37,208 nt of DNA from Gracilibacillus halophilus YIM-C55.5 (GCF_000359605.1 NZ_APML01000018.1:1-37208), one strand, 5' to 3'; shown: positions 24,370 to 34,557, counted from the stretch's first letter. Notes: a model not told the origin generated them from the letters alone. Numbers and translations: made by a program.

Positions 24370-25297
24370 TATTGATTTGCCGAAAGGAACGATGATAAAA
24401 GGGAAGTGGCATCATCAAACTTACCGCGTGATCGAGCGCTTAGGGGCTGGGGCTATAGGTACCGTTTATTTGTGTGAATCGAGTCAAAAGAAAGTTGCAT
24501 TGAAGCTAAGTAATCACAGCCATTCGTTGACGTCTGAAGTAAATGTATTACGAGCGTTTAAGCAGGTTCAAGGCCATTCCCTTGGGCCTGCTTTACTAGA
24601 CGTCGATGACTTTGTTACGAACAATAATTGTATATATACGTTTTATGTAATGGAGTATCTCTCAGGCGAACCGTTACATGATTTTATTAAAAAACGAGGG
24701 ATGGAGTGGATCTATTCATTGTTGATTGGTCTGCTAAATGATTTACAGGCTTTGCATGAAAATGGTTATGTATTTGGTGATCTCAAATTAGATAATTTAC
24801 TTGTCACACATAAGCCCACACGCTTAAAATGGGTAGATGTTGGAGGGACAACACAACAAGGACGGTTAATAAAAGAATATACCGAATTTTATGATCGAGG
24901 TTATTGGCACATGGGCTCACGTAAAGCGGAACCGTCATATGATTTATTTGCTTTGGCTATGGTGGTTATTCGGTTATTTTATCCGAACGGTTTTCTAAAA
25001 AGGAACGATCCGAAAAAAACGATTCAACAAAAGGTGTACCAAAACATACGAGAACCATTGCTTCAAGCCTTTGTTATGCAATTGTTACAAGGCAAGTTTC
25101 ATCAAGCGAAAGAGGCAAAACAGTTTCTTTTGCAATCGTATTTGCAACAGTCAAAGCAACCAAGTCAACGGAAAAAGCAAAAACAACGTTCTTCACAACA
25201 GAATACGTCGGAGACCGAATATCCTGTATTCGAAATCGTAAGCATTTTTTCCGTAGGAGGATTTTTATCGATTTATGTCGCAATATTTTTGTTTTAA
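24341..25297 (+). CDS. yabT: YabT, membrane-anchored Hanks-type Ser/Thr kinase
   Basis: A 318-residue kinase (338 in B. subtilis). The kinase domain runs to about residue 270: glycine loop GAGAIG at 35-40, ATP lysine 55 in VALKLS, catalytic loop FGDLKLDN at 145-152 (Asp147, Asn152; the usual His-Arg is replaced by Phe-Gly) and Mg-binding Asp166 in VDVGG in place of DFG. A Lys/Gln-rich basic segment comes before a C-terminal membrane span at about 296-318. Known role in B. subtilis: DNA-stimulated, phosphorylates RecA and other proteins during spore development. It has no extracellular sensor part. The ATG has GGAGGAG upstream. Confidence 0.9.
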   Translation: MTPQTSKKPNIDLPKGTMIKGKWHHQTYRVIERLGAGAIGTVYLCESSQKKVALKLSNHSHSLTSEVNVLRAFKQVQGHSLGPALLDVDDFVTNNNCIYTFYVMEYLSGEPLHDFIKKRGMEWIYSLLIGLLNDLQALHENGYVFGDLKLDNLLVTHKPTRLKWVDVGGTTQQGRLIKEYTEFYDRGYWHMGSRKAEPSYDLFALAMVVIRLFYPNGFLKRNDPKKTIQQKVYQNIREPLLQAFVMQLLQGKFHQAKEAKQFLLQSYLQQSKQPSQRKKQKQRSSQQNTSETEYPVFEIVSIFSVGGFLSIYVAIFLF

Positions 25298-25356
25298 GCG
25301 AGAACAGTGTTTCATAATATGTTAAAATAGAATAAAAGAAGGCGTGGGGTGGTGGT

Positions 25357-26772
25357 GTGACATCACATGATTTTGACCAAGAGGTGATGTCTTTTATACA
25401 AAAGCATCAACTGTTACATAAAGGCGCGACTGTCTTAGTTGGTGTTTCAGGAGGTGCAGATTCGCTGTTATTATTAAAGTATTTTCAATTGCTTCAAAAG
25501 CAGTGGGATTTGCATGTTATCGCGGTATCAGTTGATCATCAGTTAAGAGGAAAAGACTCGCAAAACGATTTATATTACGTAAGGGATATTTGTGATCGTT
25601 GGCAAATCCCTTTCATCGGTGAAGCTGTTGATGTGAAAGCACGAAAAAGACAATATAAAGAAGGAACACAACTGGCAGCTCGGCATCTCCGTTATCAAGT
25701 ATACGCAGAGAAAATGGCTGAAACGAAAGCTGACTATTTAGCTTTAGCGCATCACGGTGATGACCAATTGGAAACCGTTGTAATGCGTGTGGTACAACAT
25801 GCAACACCGTCATTGTTACAAGGGATGCCAGTTAAGCGCCCGTTTGCAAAAGGTTTTTTGATTCGACCATTTCTTTGTTTGTCTAAGAAACAAATTTATA
25901 CATATTGTCACCAACTCGGTATTGATCCTGTCGAAGACCCTTCCAACCAGGAAACATACTATACGAGGAATTTTTTTCGTCATCAAGTTGTCCCTATGCT
26001 TAAACAGAAAAATCCGTCTGTTCATCGCAATGTCCAACAAATCACCGAACGTTTGACAGAAGATGAGAGCTATTTACAAGGAGAGGCGAAAAAAGCATTT
26101 GATAACATCATGAGATTATCTCAACATCCTAGGCAAGCAAGTTTTCACGTTTCCGAATGGTTGGGTTATCCGAATGCTTTACAACGGCGATGCTTTCATC
26201 TACTATTGAATTATCTTTATCAAGAAACACCGAAAAACCTTTCGGTGCAACATGAGGAAGCTTTTTTGTCGATCATCGCTAAGAATAAGGCAAATGTTTA
26301 TTATGATTTTCCTCAAGGGTTACAAATGTATAAATCATACGATATGGTATTCGTTTATTTTCATAAGGCGAAACTTCCAAAATCTTTTGTTCCAAGTGTT
26401 GTTGAAATTCCTGGTTGGACGCCGTTACCTGATGGTGGTTATTTAAAAGCATCCATACTTCAACAGTGTCCTGTCCAGAGACAAGTGAAAGATCAACTGT
26501 TATTACCTTATCATTACACTTCTACTTTTCCATTACAAGTGCGTACAAGACAACCTGGTGATAGAATGAAGGTGAAGGGTTTAGGTGGCCACAAAAAAGT
26601 GAAAGATATATTTATTGATGAAAAAATTCCTTTACAAGAAAGGGATACGTGGCCAGTTATTCTAAATCGTCATGGGGAGATAATTTGGCTAATCGGTTTA
26701 TCGCAAGCTGTCACAGATGTGATTGGGCGACAAGAACAATATGTGTTGTTAGAATATGAGAAGCGGGGGTAA
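25357..26772 (+). CDS. tilS: TilS, tRNA(Ile)-lysidine synthase
   Basis: A 471-residue ATP-dependent enzyme (472 in B. subtilis) that converts C34 of tRNA-Ile(CAU) to lysidine so that it reads AUA. The PP-loop VGVSGGADS lies at residues 28-36. SVDHQLRG, LALAHHGDDQLETVVMR and the C-terminal RTRQPGDRMKVKGLGGHKK are family segments. It is an essential gene. The GTG start at 25357 has only a G-rich upstream stretch (GGGGTGGTG) as ribosome site. hprT starts 6 bases after its stop, so the two form an operon, as in B. subtilis. Confidence 0.97.
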   Translation: MTSHDFDQEVMSFIQKHQLLHKGATVLVGVSGGADSLLLLKYFQLLQKQWDLHVIAVSVDHQLRGKDSQNDLYYVRDICDRWQIPFIGEAVDVKARKRQYKEGTQLAARHLRYQVYAEKMAETKADYLALAHHGDDQLETVVMRVVQHATPSLLQGMPVKRPFAKGFLIRPFLCLSKKQIYTYCHQLGIDPVEDPSNQETYYTRNFFRHQVVPMLKQKNPSVHRNVQQITERLTEDESYLQGEAKKAFDNIMRLSQHPRQASFHVSEWLGYPNALQRRCFHLLLNYLYQETPKNLSVQHEEAFLSIIAKNKANVYYDFPQGLQMYKSYDMVFVYFHKAKLPKSFVPSVVEIPGWTPLPDGGYLKASILQQCPVQRQVKDQLLLPYHYTSTFPLQVRTRQPGDRMKVKGLGGHKKVKDIFIDEKIPLQERDTWPVILNRHGEIIWLIGLSQAVTDVIGRQEQYVLLEYEKRG

Positions 26773-26778
26773 CGATTC

Positions 26779-27330
26779 ATGCATAGCGATATACAGGATG
26801 TATTAATATCAACTGAAGATATACAGGCAAAATGTCGTGAGCTTGGTGCACAATTGACTGATGAATATGAGGGAAAATTTCCATTAGCTGTTGGTGTATT
26901 AAAAGGGGCATTACCATTTATGTCTGACTTATTACGCAACATCCATACACATTTGGAGATGGATTTTATGGATATCTCCAGTTACGGTAACGAAATGCGT
27001 TCATCGGGTGAGGTGAAAATTGAAAAAGACTTAGATACGAAAGTAGAAGGCAGAGATATTTTAATTGTTGAAGACATTATCGATAGCGGGTTAACCTTAA
27101 GTTATTTGATGGACTTATTTAAATATCGTAAAGCTAATTCGATTAAATTAGTTACCTTATTAGACAAGCCAGAAGGACGTACAGTAGATATTAAGGCAGA
27201 TATGGCTGGCTTTGAAGTGCCGAATGAATTTGTTGTTGGTTATGGATTAGATTATCAAGAGAGATATCGCAACCTGTCTTATATTGGGATACTAAAGCCT
27301 GAAGTGTATGGTGGAAATGATGAATCATAG
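26779..27330 (+). CDS. hprT: HprT, hypoxanthine phosphoribosyltransferase
   Basis: A 183-residue purine salvage enzyme (180 in B. subtilis) that joins hypoxanthine or guanine to PRPP. The PRPP loop [10 protein letters not shown] is at 97-106, and [24 protein letters not shown] and [12 protein letters not shown] are intact family segments. The Shine-Dalgarno (GCGGGGG) lies in the end of tilS, 6 bases upstream, which suggests coupled translation. In B. subtilis HprT and TilS also act together to activate ftsH transcription; the next gene here is ftsH. Confidence 0.97.
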   Translation: MHSDIQDVLISTEDIQAKCRELGAQLTDEYEGKFPLAVGVLKGALPFMSDLLRNIHTHLEMDFMDISSYGNEMRSSGEVKIEKDLDTKVEGRDILIVEDIIDSGLTLSYLMDLFKYRKANSIKLVTLLDKPEGRTVDIKADMAGFEVPNEFVVGYGLDYQERYRNLSYIGILKPEVYGGNDES

Positions 27331-27390
27331 GATTGATCAATGGAATGATGACTCTTTTCATCTATATGGGAAGAACGTAATTGCAATTAG

Positions 27391-27420
27391 TTGTCATTCA
27401 CTATTTTTATATGATACTAT
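27391..27420 (+). promoter_or_regulatory. sigma-A promoter of ftsH
   Basis: TTGTCA at 27391-27396 and TACTAT at 27415-27420, 18 bases apart, with TGA before the -10 (extended -10 form). It lies 37 bases upstream of the ftsH start. Confidence 0.5.
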
Positions 27421-27456
27421 TTACTATAGTTTTCTCGTCTCGGGAGGAGGTAGGCA

Positions 27457-29454
27457 ATGAATCGGATAATACGGAATGTGATCCTTTATTTTCTCATCTT
27501 TTTAGTTGTGATAGGGATCATATCGGTTTTCAGTAATCAAAATAATCAAGCTGAAGAATTAAAAGTTAATGAATTTATGCAAGCTCTAGAAAATAATGAG
27601 ATACAGGAAATGACAATGCGGCCTGCTAATGGCATTATGCACATTGTCGGTGAAAAAGCGACAGGGGATAACCCTACGTTTACAGCGAATATTCCTGATA
27701 ATCCTTCGATTGTGGAAAATGTAACAGAAATGGGTGAAGAACAAGGGATTCTTTCTGTTGCAGAAGAAGAACAACCAAGTGGATGGGTCACTTTCTTGAC
27801 GACGATGATTCCATTTGTGATTATATTTATCCTCTTCTTCTTCTTGCTCAACCAAGCGCAAGGCGGTGGTAGCCGTGTCATGAACTTTGGCAAAAGCAAG
27901 GCGAAAATGTACAGTGAGGATAAAAAGAAAGTCCGCTTTCCTGATGTTGCTGGTGCAGATGAGGAGAAGCAGGAATTAGTCGAGGTCGTCGATTTCTTAA
28001 AAGACCCTCGTAAATTCTCTGTCATCGGAGCAAAAATACCAAAAGGTGTACTTTTAGTTGGTCCACCTGGTACAGGTAAGACATTGCTCGCGCGTGCGGT
28101 AGCAGGAGAAGCAGGTGTTCCTTTCTTCTCGATTAGTGGTTCGGATTTCGTGGAAATGTTTGTTGGTGTTGGTGCATCACGTGTGCGTGATTTGTTTGAA
28201 AACGCGAAGAAAAATGCACCATGTATCATTTTCATTGATGAGATCGATGCGGTCGGACGTCAGCGTGGCGCTGGTGTTGGCGGCGGTCATGATGAACGTG
28301 AACAAACCCTCAACCAACTATTAGTAGAAATGGATGGTTTTGGTGAAAATGAAGGCATCATCATTATCGCAGCGACGAACCGACCAGATATTTTAGACCC
28401 GGCATTATTACGTCCAGGGCGTTTTGACCGTCAAATTACGGTAGATCGTCCAGATTTAAAAGGACGTGTTGATGTATTGAAAGTACACGCTCAAAACAAA
28501 CCACTAGCAGATGATGTGGAAATTAAGACGATTGCGATGCGTACACCAGGTTTCTCTGGTGCGGATTTGGAGAACTTGTTAAATGAAGCAGCGTTAGTGG
28601 CAGCACGGTATGATAAAGAGAAAATTGGCATGGAAGATGTTGATGAAGCCATCGATCGTGTGATTGCTGGTCCAGCGAAGAAGAGCCGTGTCATCTCTGA
28701 GAAGGAAAGAAATATTGTGGCATATCACGAAAGTGGCCATACGGTGATCGGCAAGGTGTTAGACGATGCGGATATGGTACACAAAGTTACGATTGTCCCA
28801 CGTGGTCAAGCAGGTGGCTATGCTGTTATGCTACCACGAGAAGATCGTTACTTTATGACGAAGCCAGAGTTGTTAGATAAAATCACTGGCCTCCTTGGTG
28901 GTCGTGTTGCAGAGGAAATCATTTTTGGTGAAGTCAGTACGGGAGCGCATAATGACTTTCAACGAGCCACCAATATTGCACGCAAAATGGTTACCGAGTA
29001 TGGCATGAGCGAAAAAATTGGTCCATTACAATTCGGTAGCTCAGGTGGTCAAGTTTTCTTAGGTCGAGATATGCAAAACGAGCCTAATTATAGTGATGCG
29101 ATCGCTTATGAAATTGATCAGGAAGTGCAACGATTTACCGAAGAGTGTTACGATCGTGCAAAACAGATTTTAACTGAAAACAAAGATAAGTTAGAAACAC
29201 TTGCAAAAACCTTATTAGAAGTTGAAACATTGGATTCAGGTCAAATTGATTCTCTATTTGAACATGGTGTCTTACCAGAAACGGATGTGTTAGACGAAGA
29301 GGATACTGTTCAGTCATCGAAAGAGAGTGAAACAGACGCTTCAACTGAATCATCAAATGAACAAGATGTTCGCGTGAATATTCAATCACAGGACACAGAA
29401 ACAACAGATCAATCGGCGGATGAAGAATCCGATAAAAAAGATCGTGAAGATTAA
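27457..29454 (+). CDS. ftsH: FtsH, membrane-bound ATP-dependent zinc metalloprotease
   Basis: A 665-residue AAA+ protease that degrades misassembled membrane proteins and regulators, including the Spo0M/Spo0E-type controls of sporulation in B. subtilis. Two membrane spans lie at about 7-25 and 108-130. The AAA domain has Walker A GPPGTGKT at 202-209, Walker [12 protein letters not shown] and the SRH. The zinc site HESGH is at 424-428. The C-terminal 50 residues are acidic and low-complexity. GGGAGGAGG precedes the ATG. The length (637 in B. subtilis) is slightly long because of the tail. A terminator follows. Confidence 0.98.
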   Translation: MNRIIRNVILYFLIFLVVIGIISVFSNQNNQAEELKVNEFMQALENNEIQEMTMRPANGIMHIVGEKATGDNPTFTANIPDNPSIVENVTEMGEEQGILSVAEEEQPSGWVTFLTTMIPFVIIFILFFFLLNQAQGGGSRVMNFGKSKAKMYSEDKKKVRFPDVAGADEEKQELVEVVDFLKDPRKFSVIGAKIPKGVLLVGPPGTGKTLLARAVAGEAGVPFFSISGSDFVEMFVGVGASRVRDLFENAKKNAPCIIFIDEIDAVGRQRGAGVGGGHDEREQTLNQLLVEMDGFGENEGIIIIAATNRPDILDPALLRPGRFDRQITVDRPDLKGRVDVLKVHAQNKPLADDVEIKTIAMRTPGFSGADLENLLNEAALVAARYDKEKIGMEDVDEAIDRVIAGPAKKSRVISEKERNIVAYHESGHTVIGKVLDDADMVHKVTIVPRGQAGGYAVMLPREDRYFMTKPELLDKITGLLGGRVAEEIIFGEVSTGAHNDFQRATNIARKMVTEYGMSEKIGPLQFGSSGGQVFLGRDMQNEPNYSDAIAYEIDQEVQRFTEECYDRAKQILTENKDKLETLAKTLLEVETLDSGQIDSLFEHGVLPETDVLDEEDTVQSSKESETDASTESSNEQDVRVNIQSQDTETTDQSADEESDKKDRED

Positions 29455-29461
29455 TGTACAG

Positions 29462-29492
29462 AGCAGCTCTCAATCAAAAGGGGGCTGCTTTT
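29462..29492 (+). terminator. rho-independent terminator of ftsH
   Basis: AGCAGCTCTC at 29462-29471 pairs with GGGGGCTGCT at 29480-29489 (two G-U pairs), and a TTTT run follows. Confidence 0.75.
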
Positions 29493-29582
29493 CGTATATA
29501 TAGAAATGCTTGCTTCTTGATTTGTTATCGCTATACAATATGACAATAAGCATTATAATTTGTTGGAAGTGCGGTGAATGAA

Positions 29583-30380
29583 ATGATTTTTGTATTAGAT
29601 GTAGGGAATACGAATACGGTATTAGGCGTGTTTGACCAAGGTAGCTTATCGTACCAATGGCGGATGCAAACGGATAAGAATAAAACGGAAGATGAATTTG
29701 CTATGTTTATTAAATCATTGTTAGAGCAGGAAGGTTTATCGTTCGCTCAAATCAGTGGTATGATTATTTCATCCGTTGTACCACCGATCTTGTTCGCATT
29801 ACAGCGTATGGCAAATAAGTACTTCCATTGTACGCCGATGATTATTGGGGATGAAAAGGTAAATCCTTTTCTAAAAATGAAGTATCCGAATCCAAAAGAA
29901 ATAGGGGCCGATCGAATCGTCAATGCAGTGGCGGCGGTTCATCATTATGGTGCGCCCAATATTGTGATTGACTTTGGTACAGCGACTACTTATTGCTATA
30001 TAAATGACAATGAAGAATATGTGGGTGGGGTCATCACACCTGGTATTAACATATCTTTAGAGGCTTTATACCATCATGCAGCCAAATTGCCGAAAATTGA
30101 ATTGCGAAAGACCGATCAAGTACTAGGTGATCATACAATCGGTGCGATGCAGTCCGGTGTATATTATGGCTATATCGGTCAAGTCGATGAGGTTGTTTCG
30201 CGAATTAAAGAAGAAAGGGATACACAAGCAACCGTTATAGCGACAGGGGGATTGGCAAACCTAATAGCGAATGATTCACGTACGATCGATATTGTAGATC
30301 CGTATTTAACATTAAAAGGATTGTATGAAATATATGTAAGAAATCAAAGAGTAAATGAAGGGAAGGATTCAGATGTCTGA
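29583..30380 (+). CDS. coaX: CoaX, type III pantothenate kinase
   Basis: A 265-residue enzyme that phosphorylates pantothenate as the first step of coenzyme A synthesis. The ATP-binding [17 protein letters not shown] starts the protein, with Asp6. [11 protein letters not shown] and [13 protein letters not shown] are the conserved central motifs, and [16 protein letters not shown] follows. Type III kinases resist CoA feedback, which is known for the family. The ATG at 29583 is preferred over the GTG at 29574, since the family begins with M-hydrophobic-VLDVGNT. Its last 8 bases overlap hslO, so both are translated from one message. Confidence 0.95.
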   Translation: MIFVLDVGNTNTVLGVFDQGSLSYQWRMQTDKNKTEDEFAMFIKSLLEQEGLSFAQISGMIISSVVPPILFALQRMANKYFHCTPMIIGDEKVNPFLKMKYPNPKEIGADRIVNAVAAVHHYGAPNIVIDFGTATTYCYINDNEEYVGGVITPGINISLEALYHHAAKLPKIELRKTDQVLGDHTIGAMQSGVYYGYIGQVDEVVSRIKEERDTQATVIATGGLANLIANDSRTIDIVDPYLTLKGLYEIYVRNQRVNEGKDSDV

Positions 30381-31242
30381 TTATTTAGTAAAAGCAACGG
30401 CGTTTCAAGGAAATGTCCGCGCGTATGCGATTCGTTCAACGGAAACTGTGAATGAAGCAGTAAAACGACAAGATACATGGGCGACAGCTTCAGCGGCACT
30501 TGGCCGAACAATTACGATTAATGCGATCTTAGGAGCTATGTTGAAAGGCGAAGATAAGGTAACTGCGAAATTAGAGGGCAATGGTCCGATTGGTGCAGTG
30601 ATTGCAGATGCTAATGCACAAGGAGAGGTTCGTGGTTATGTCATCAATCCGCACGTTGATTTTGATTCAAATGAACACGGAAAATTAGATGTCAGACGTG
30701 CAGTAGGAACAGATGGAACACTTAGTGTTGTGAAAGATCTTGGATTAAAGAACCATTTTACAGGGCAAGTGCCGATTGTATCAGGGGAAGTGAGTGAAGA
30801 TTTTACCTATTACTTAGCAAATTCTGAACAAATTCCATCTGCTGTTGGCGCGGGTGTGTTAGTAGGTCAAGATTTTTCTGTCTTAGCAGCAGGCGGTTTT
30901 ATCATTCAAATGCTTCCAGGTGCTTCAGAAGAAACGATTGAATTTATTGAGTCCAAAGTGAATAAAATTCGTCATATTTCTTATTTAATTCAAGAAGGAC
31001 AAACGCCAGAAGACGTGTTAGAACAACTATTAGGGCAAGATAACATCAAATTTCATGAGTCATTGCCGGTTTCTTTTTCTTGTCCTTGTTCGAAGGAGAG
31101 ACTCGCAACGGCGATTCAAGGGTTGGGAAATGATGAGATTGACAGTATGATCAGAGAAGATCACGGAGCAAAGGCAACTTGTCATTTTTGTAATGAACAG
31201 TATTCGTTTGATATCACTGAATTAAAGGCACTAAAACAATAA
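30373..31242 (+). CDS. hslO: HslO, Hsp33 redox-regulated holdase chaperone
   Basis: A 289-residue cytoplasmic chaperone (291 in B. subtilis) that becomes active as a holdase on oxidative unfolding. The N-terminal domain begins [20 protein letters not shown]. The C-terminal zinc centre is complete: Cys237 and Cys239 (CPC) with Cys270 and Cys273 (CHFC). Oxidation of these cysteines activates the protein, which is known for Hsp33. The ATG at 30373 follows GAAGGGAAGGA; an in-frame ATG at 30355 lacks one. Overlaps coaX by 8 bases. Confidence 0.96.
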   Translation: MSDYLVKATAFQGNVRAYAIRSTETVNEAVKRQDTWATASAALGRTITINAILGAMLKGEDKVTAKLEGNGPIGAVIADANAQGEVRGYVINPHVDFDSNEHGKLDVRRAVGTDGTLSVVKDLGLKNHFTGQVPIVSGEVSEDFTYYLANSEQIPSAVGAGVLVGQDFSVLAAGGFIIQMLPGASEETIEFIESKVNKIRHISYLIQEGQTPEDVLEQLLGQDNIKFHESLPVSFSCPCSKERLATAIQGLGNDEIDSMIREDHGAKATCHFCNEQYSFDITELKALKQ

Positions 31243-31267
31243 TTTTATGACGAAGCGGGGGAATGGC

Positions 31268-32173
31268 TTGAGAGTTTCACGACAAATCTTATGGTTAGTG
31301 ATCATTCTGTTATTAGTAACTAATGTGTTCACCTTATTATTTTTTCAACCGAATGATTCGACAGGTCCAAAAGTGGATACATTAGACGGGAATAACGACG
31401 CGATAGCAACCGTCGCTGGGCAAGAGATTACGTATGAACAGTGGATACAATATTTAATTGAACATAACGGGCAAGACGCTTTAGAAACAATGACGAACCG
31501 CGCTGCAGTATCGACTTTAGCGGAAGAAAAAGGGTTGTCAGTGAGTGATAAAATCATTGAGCGGGAAATATCTCGATTAATGGCGACGCAAGACGTACTC
31601 ACAGAAAAAGAAAAGCAAGCAAAAATCGAACAATGGGAAAAAGAAATTACCCACCGTTATTTATTACAGAAGTTGTTAGCAGAACAAGTGGATGTGACAG
31701 AAGCTGAGATTGCGTCATACTACCAAACCTACCAGGAACAGTACAATTTTGACCAGATGGTTCAGCTCTCTCATATTACCGTAGCGACGCAACAAACAGC
31801 AGAAGAACTCTACAATCAGTTAGAAAATGGGGAATCATTCGTTACATTGGCCGAACAATATTCAACTGATGAAGAAACGGCGACAGATGGTGGTTATCTC
31901 GGTTACTATACAGAGACGAGTAGTTTTATTTCGGACCGTTATTTTCAAGAAGCACACGCTATAGAAGAAGGGAACTACAGTCAACCTTTTTCATCAGCAG
32001 AAGGTTTTTCGATTATTTATGTGCATGAACGATTGCCATCCGTATCATTTACATTAGAAGAGGTTCATTCAGAGGTAGAGGCTGATATTAGTCTCGATCG
32101 TCTTGAACAAAACGTTGATGCCAAACAGCTATGGGAACAGCTTGAAGTCGAAACAATTTATCAAAACGAATAA
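31268..32173 (+). CDS. yacD: YacD-like membrane-anchored peptidyl-prolyl isomerase (PrsA family)
   Basis: A 301-residue extracytoplasmic foldase (297 in B. subtilis YacD). A basic N-terminus and one membrane span at residues 8-27 (LWLVIILLLVTNVFTLLFF) anchor it; there is no lipobox cysteine, unlike PrsA. A SurA-like N-terminal helix region follows, then a parvulin domain from about 165 to 260 with QLSHITVA, LAEQYSTDEETATDGGYLGY and SSAEGFSIIYVHER. It probably helps secreted proteins fold; the substrate is unknown. The TTG at 31268 is preferred because GGGGG lies 6 bases upstream, while the ATG at 31247 has no site. Sits between hslO and cysK as in B. subtilis. Confidence 0.88.
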   Translation: MRVSRQILWLVIILLLVTNVFTLLFFQPNDSTGPKVDTLDGNNDAIATVAGQEITYEQWIQYLIEHNGQDALETMTNRAAVSTLAEEKGLSVSDKIIEREISRLMATQDVLTEKEKQAKIEQWEKEITHRYLLQKLLAEQVDVTEAEIASYYQTYQEQYNFDQMVQLSHITVATQQTAEELYNQLENGESFVTLAEQYSTDEETATDGGYLGYYTETSSFISDRYFQEAHAIEEGNYSQPFSSAEGFSIIYVHERLPSVSFTLEEVHSEVEADISLDRLEQNVDAKQLWEQLEVETIYQNE

Positions 32174-32179
32174 AAATAG

Positions 32180-32208
32180 TTGACAAATCATTCCTCATCT
32201 TGTAAGTT
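32180..32208 (+). promoter_or_regulatory. promoter region of cysK
   Basis: A consensus TTGACA at 32180-32185 has a poor -10 (TAAGTT at 32203-32208) 17 bases downstream; TATATA at 32210 is closer to consensus but too far. Activity may depend on a regulator. Confidence 0.4.
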
Positions 32209-32224
32209 GTATATAACAGATAAA

Positions 32225-32243
32225 ACCAATAAACTTACTTGGT
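32225..32243. promoter_or_regulatory. candidate operator dyad before cysK
   Basis: ACCAA at 32225-32229 and TTGGT at 32239-32243 form a dyad that extends, imperfectly, into AAA/TTT on both sides. It lies between the cysK promoter and its ribosome site, a place where a repressor could act. In B. subtilis and Staphylococcus, cysK is controlled by CymR (Rrf2 family), so CymR is the leading guess; the exact CymR motif was not confirmed. Confidence 0.4.
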
Positions 32244-32261
32244 ATTTGAGGAGGAGTTAAA

Positions 32262-33188
32262 ATGAACATTGCGCAAAATGTGGGTGAATTAATTGGAAAT
32301 ACGCCGATTGTTAAGTTGAACCGAACAGCAGATGCAGAAGGTGCCGATATTTATTTGAAGCTAGAATTTATGAATCCGGGAAGCTCGGTAAAAGATCGTA
32401 TTGCTCTAGCAATGATTGAAGCAGCAGAAGAACAAGGCGAATTAAAAGAGGGAGATACGATTATTGAGCCTACAAGTGGTAATACAGGAATCGGTCTTGC
32501 TTTAGTAGCGGCGATCAAAGGTTATAAAGCGATCTTAGTGATGCCGGATACAATGAGTTTAGAACGTCGTAATCTTCTGAAAGCCTATGGTGCTGAGCTT
32601 GTATTAACTCCAGGTGCAGATGGTATGAAAGGTGCCATTAAAAAAGCTGGTGAGCTACAAGAAGAACATGGCTACTTCATGCCACAACAATTTAACAATG
32701 AGGCAAATCCTGATATTCATGCACGAACAACAGGAAAAGAGATTGTTGAACAAATGGGTGACCAACTAGATGCTTTTGTATCTGGGATTGGAACTGGCGG
32801 AACAATGACTGGTGCTGGTAAAGTATTAAAAGAAAATTATGATGATGTAAAGCTATATGCCATTGAGCCAGCGGACGCGGCTGTGTTATCTGGTGGTAGC
32901 CCTGGTCCACATAAAATCCAAGGTATTGGTGCAGGTTTTGTGCCAGAAGTTCTAGATACGGATATTTATGATGAAGTGATTACAGTCACGAATGAGCAAG
33001 CTTATGAAACGGCTAGAGAAGCTGCCCGCAAAGATGGTGTCTTAGGCGGTGTTTCTTCTGGTGCGGCAATTTACGCGGCCAAACAAGTTGCAGCTGACCT
33101 AGGAAAAGGTAAGAAAGTATTAGCGGTGATTCCTAGTAACGGTGAACGTTACTTGTCCACTCCACTTTATCAATTTGACGAAGAATAA
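32262..33188 (+). CDS. cysK: CysK, cysteine synthase (O-acetylserine sulfhydrylase)
   Basis: A 308-residue PLP enzyme that makes cysteine from O-acetylserine and sulfide. The PLP lysine is Lys44 in [11 protein letters not shown]. The [10 protein letters not shown] phosphate/substrate loop and [15 protein letters not shown] are intact, and [11 protein letters not shown] closes the PLP site. Length equals the B. subtilis protein. GAGGAGGAG precedes the ATG. In B. subtilis the pab genes for p-aminobenzoate follow; here the next gene is folP, so those genes are missing from this place. In Bacillus the enzyme can also help CymR as a regulator. Confidence 0.98.
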   Translation: MNIAQNVGELIGNTPIVKLNRTADAEGADIYLKLEFMNPGSSVKDRIALAMIEAAEEQGELKEGDTIIEPTSGNTGIGLALVAAIKGYKAILVMPDTMSLERRNLLKAYGAELVLTPGADGMKGAIKKAGELQEEHGYFMPQQFNNEANPDIHARTTGKEIVEQMGDQLDAFVSGIGTGGTMTGAGKVLKENYDDVKLYAIEPADAAVLSGGSPGPHKIQGIGAGFVPEVLDTDIYDEVITVTNEQAYETAREAARKDGVLGGVSSGAAIYAAKQVAADLGKGKKVLAVIPSNGERYLSTPLYQFDEE

Positions 33189-33196
33189 ATCGACGA

Positions 33197-33231
33197 AGCG
33201 GTCATCTTTTATTAGGTGATCGCTTTTTTTA
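33197..33231 (+). terminator. rho-independent terminator of cysK
   Basis: AAGCGGTCATCT at 33197-33208 pairs with AGGTGATCGCTT at 33215-33226 (two G-U pairs), followed by a T-run. Confidence 0.85.
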
Positions 33232-33361
33232 AAGGAATGCTAATAGTAGATTGATGTTCATTCGTATAACATCTACATGATGACGAAAAGTATGTTATAA
33301 TATTTTTTCATGAAAGTGATATTGTGTAGTGGAAATATGGAGTTGAAGGATGGAGTTGTGC

Positions 33362-34191
33362 ATGGAACAGTGGTTACAAACGAAAGTAAAAAATTATTAT
33401 TACCCAGATCAGACGTTAGTGATGGGGATATTAAATGTAACGCCAGATTCATTTTCTGATGGTGGAAACTACGCTTCAATTGATCAAGCGATTGAACAAG
33501 CAATCAATATGGAAAAACAAGGAGCGGCGATTATTGATGTTGGAGGAGAGTCAACGCGTCCAGGGCACGAACCAGTTAGCCAACAGGAAGAGTTAGATCG
33601 CGTTCTACCCGTTGTTCAAGCACTTGTAGATGAAGTAAGCATTCCTATATCTGTTGATACGTATAAAGCGGAAGTGGCGCGTCAGGCCATTAATGCAGGA
33701 GCTCCATTATCAATGATGTGTGGGGAGCCAAAAAAGAACCAGAAATAGCACAAGTAGCGGCCGAAAAGAAAGTGCCGATTATATTGATGCATAATCGAAA
33801 CAATAAAGAGTACCAGCACTTAATAGAAGATTGTATTACCGATCTAGAAGAAAGTATTGACATTGCACGTCAAGCGGGGGTCAAAAAAGGAGATATTATT
33901 ATCGATCCGGGTATTGGATTTGCCAAAACAGTAGAAGATAATTTGCAAGTGATGCGAAATCTCGAACAATTTCAGTCATTAGATTATCCTTTATTGTTAG
34001 GCACTTCTCGGAAATCGTTAATCGGTAAAACGTTAGAGCTACCGGTTGATCAAAGAGACGAGGCGACAGGTGCCACCGTTATTTATGGTATGATGAAGGG
34101 TGCTCAAATTGTGAGAGTACATAATGTGGCAATGACCGTTCGAATGACAAAAATGACCGACCTTTTATTAAGAAAAGGGTGTGACTATTAA
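33362..34191 (+). pseudogene. folP: folP (sul), dihydropteroate synthase, with a single-base frameshift
   Basis: Dihydropteroate synthase joins p-aminobenzoate and the pterin precursor and is the target of sulfonamides. Motifs MGILNVTPDSFSDGG and IIDVGGESTRPG are intact in the first part, and IILMHNR, IIDPGIGFAKT, LLGTSRKSLIGK and RVHN in the second. At bases 33702-33703 one base is missing: the frame runs off after NAGAPLSMMCGEPKKNQK with a stop at 33748. In the other frame the expected SIINDVWGAKKEPE follows directly. One restored base gives 276 residues, near the family's length (285 in B. subtilis). The start ATG has GGAG 7 bases upstream. Real mutation or sequence error cannot be told from this window. 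Confidence 0.88.
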
Positions 34192-34557
34192 GTGGATAAA
34201 ATTTATTTAAATCAGCTTGCATTCTATGGATACCATGGTGTATTTGAAGAGGAAAGGCGTCTGGGTCAACGTTATCTCGTTGACCTTGTGTTAGAAGCAG
34301 ACTTGCGAAAGGCGTGTGAGACTGATTCGATTCAATATTCGATTGATTATGGCAAGGTGTATCACATCACGCAAACAGTCGTTGAAGGAAGAGCTAGCCG
34401 TCTAATTGAATCAGTAGCCGATCGGATTATTCATGAATTATTCTTACACTTTTCAGCACTACATGGTTGTAAGGTGACAGTGTATAAACCGAATCCGCCA
34501 ATAGCTGGTCATTACCAATCTGCAGCTGTAGAATTGTATCGGGAGAATCATAAATGA
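34192..34557 (+). CDS. folB: FolB, dihydroneopterin aldolase
   Basis: A 121-residue aldolase (120 in B. subtilis) that converts dihydroneopterin to the hydroxymethyl-pterin used by FolK. Family motifs: AFYGYHGVFEEERRLGQRY near residue 10 and SIDYGKVY in the middle. The GTG start directly follows the folP stop codon, and its ribosome site AAAAGGGTG lies in the folP end. Its stop overlaps the folK start (ATGA). These contacts indicate a tightly coupled folP-folB-folK operon. Confidence 0.96.
   Translation: MDKIYLNQLAFYGYHGVFEEERRLGQRYLVDLVLEADLRKACETDSIQYSIDYGKVYHITQTVVEGRASRLIESVADRIIHELFLHFSALHGCKVTVYKPNPPIAGHYQSAAVELYRENHK

Noticed and set aside
27546-28235. A 229-codon open frame on the minus strand inside ftsH
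   Set aside because: It is antisense to the conserved AAA domain of ftsH, has no ribosome site and no recognisable family; its open frame is a by-product of the codon pattern of ftsH.
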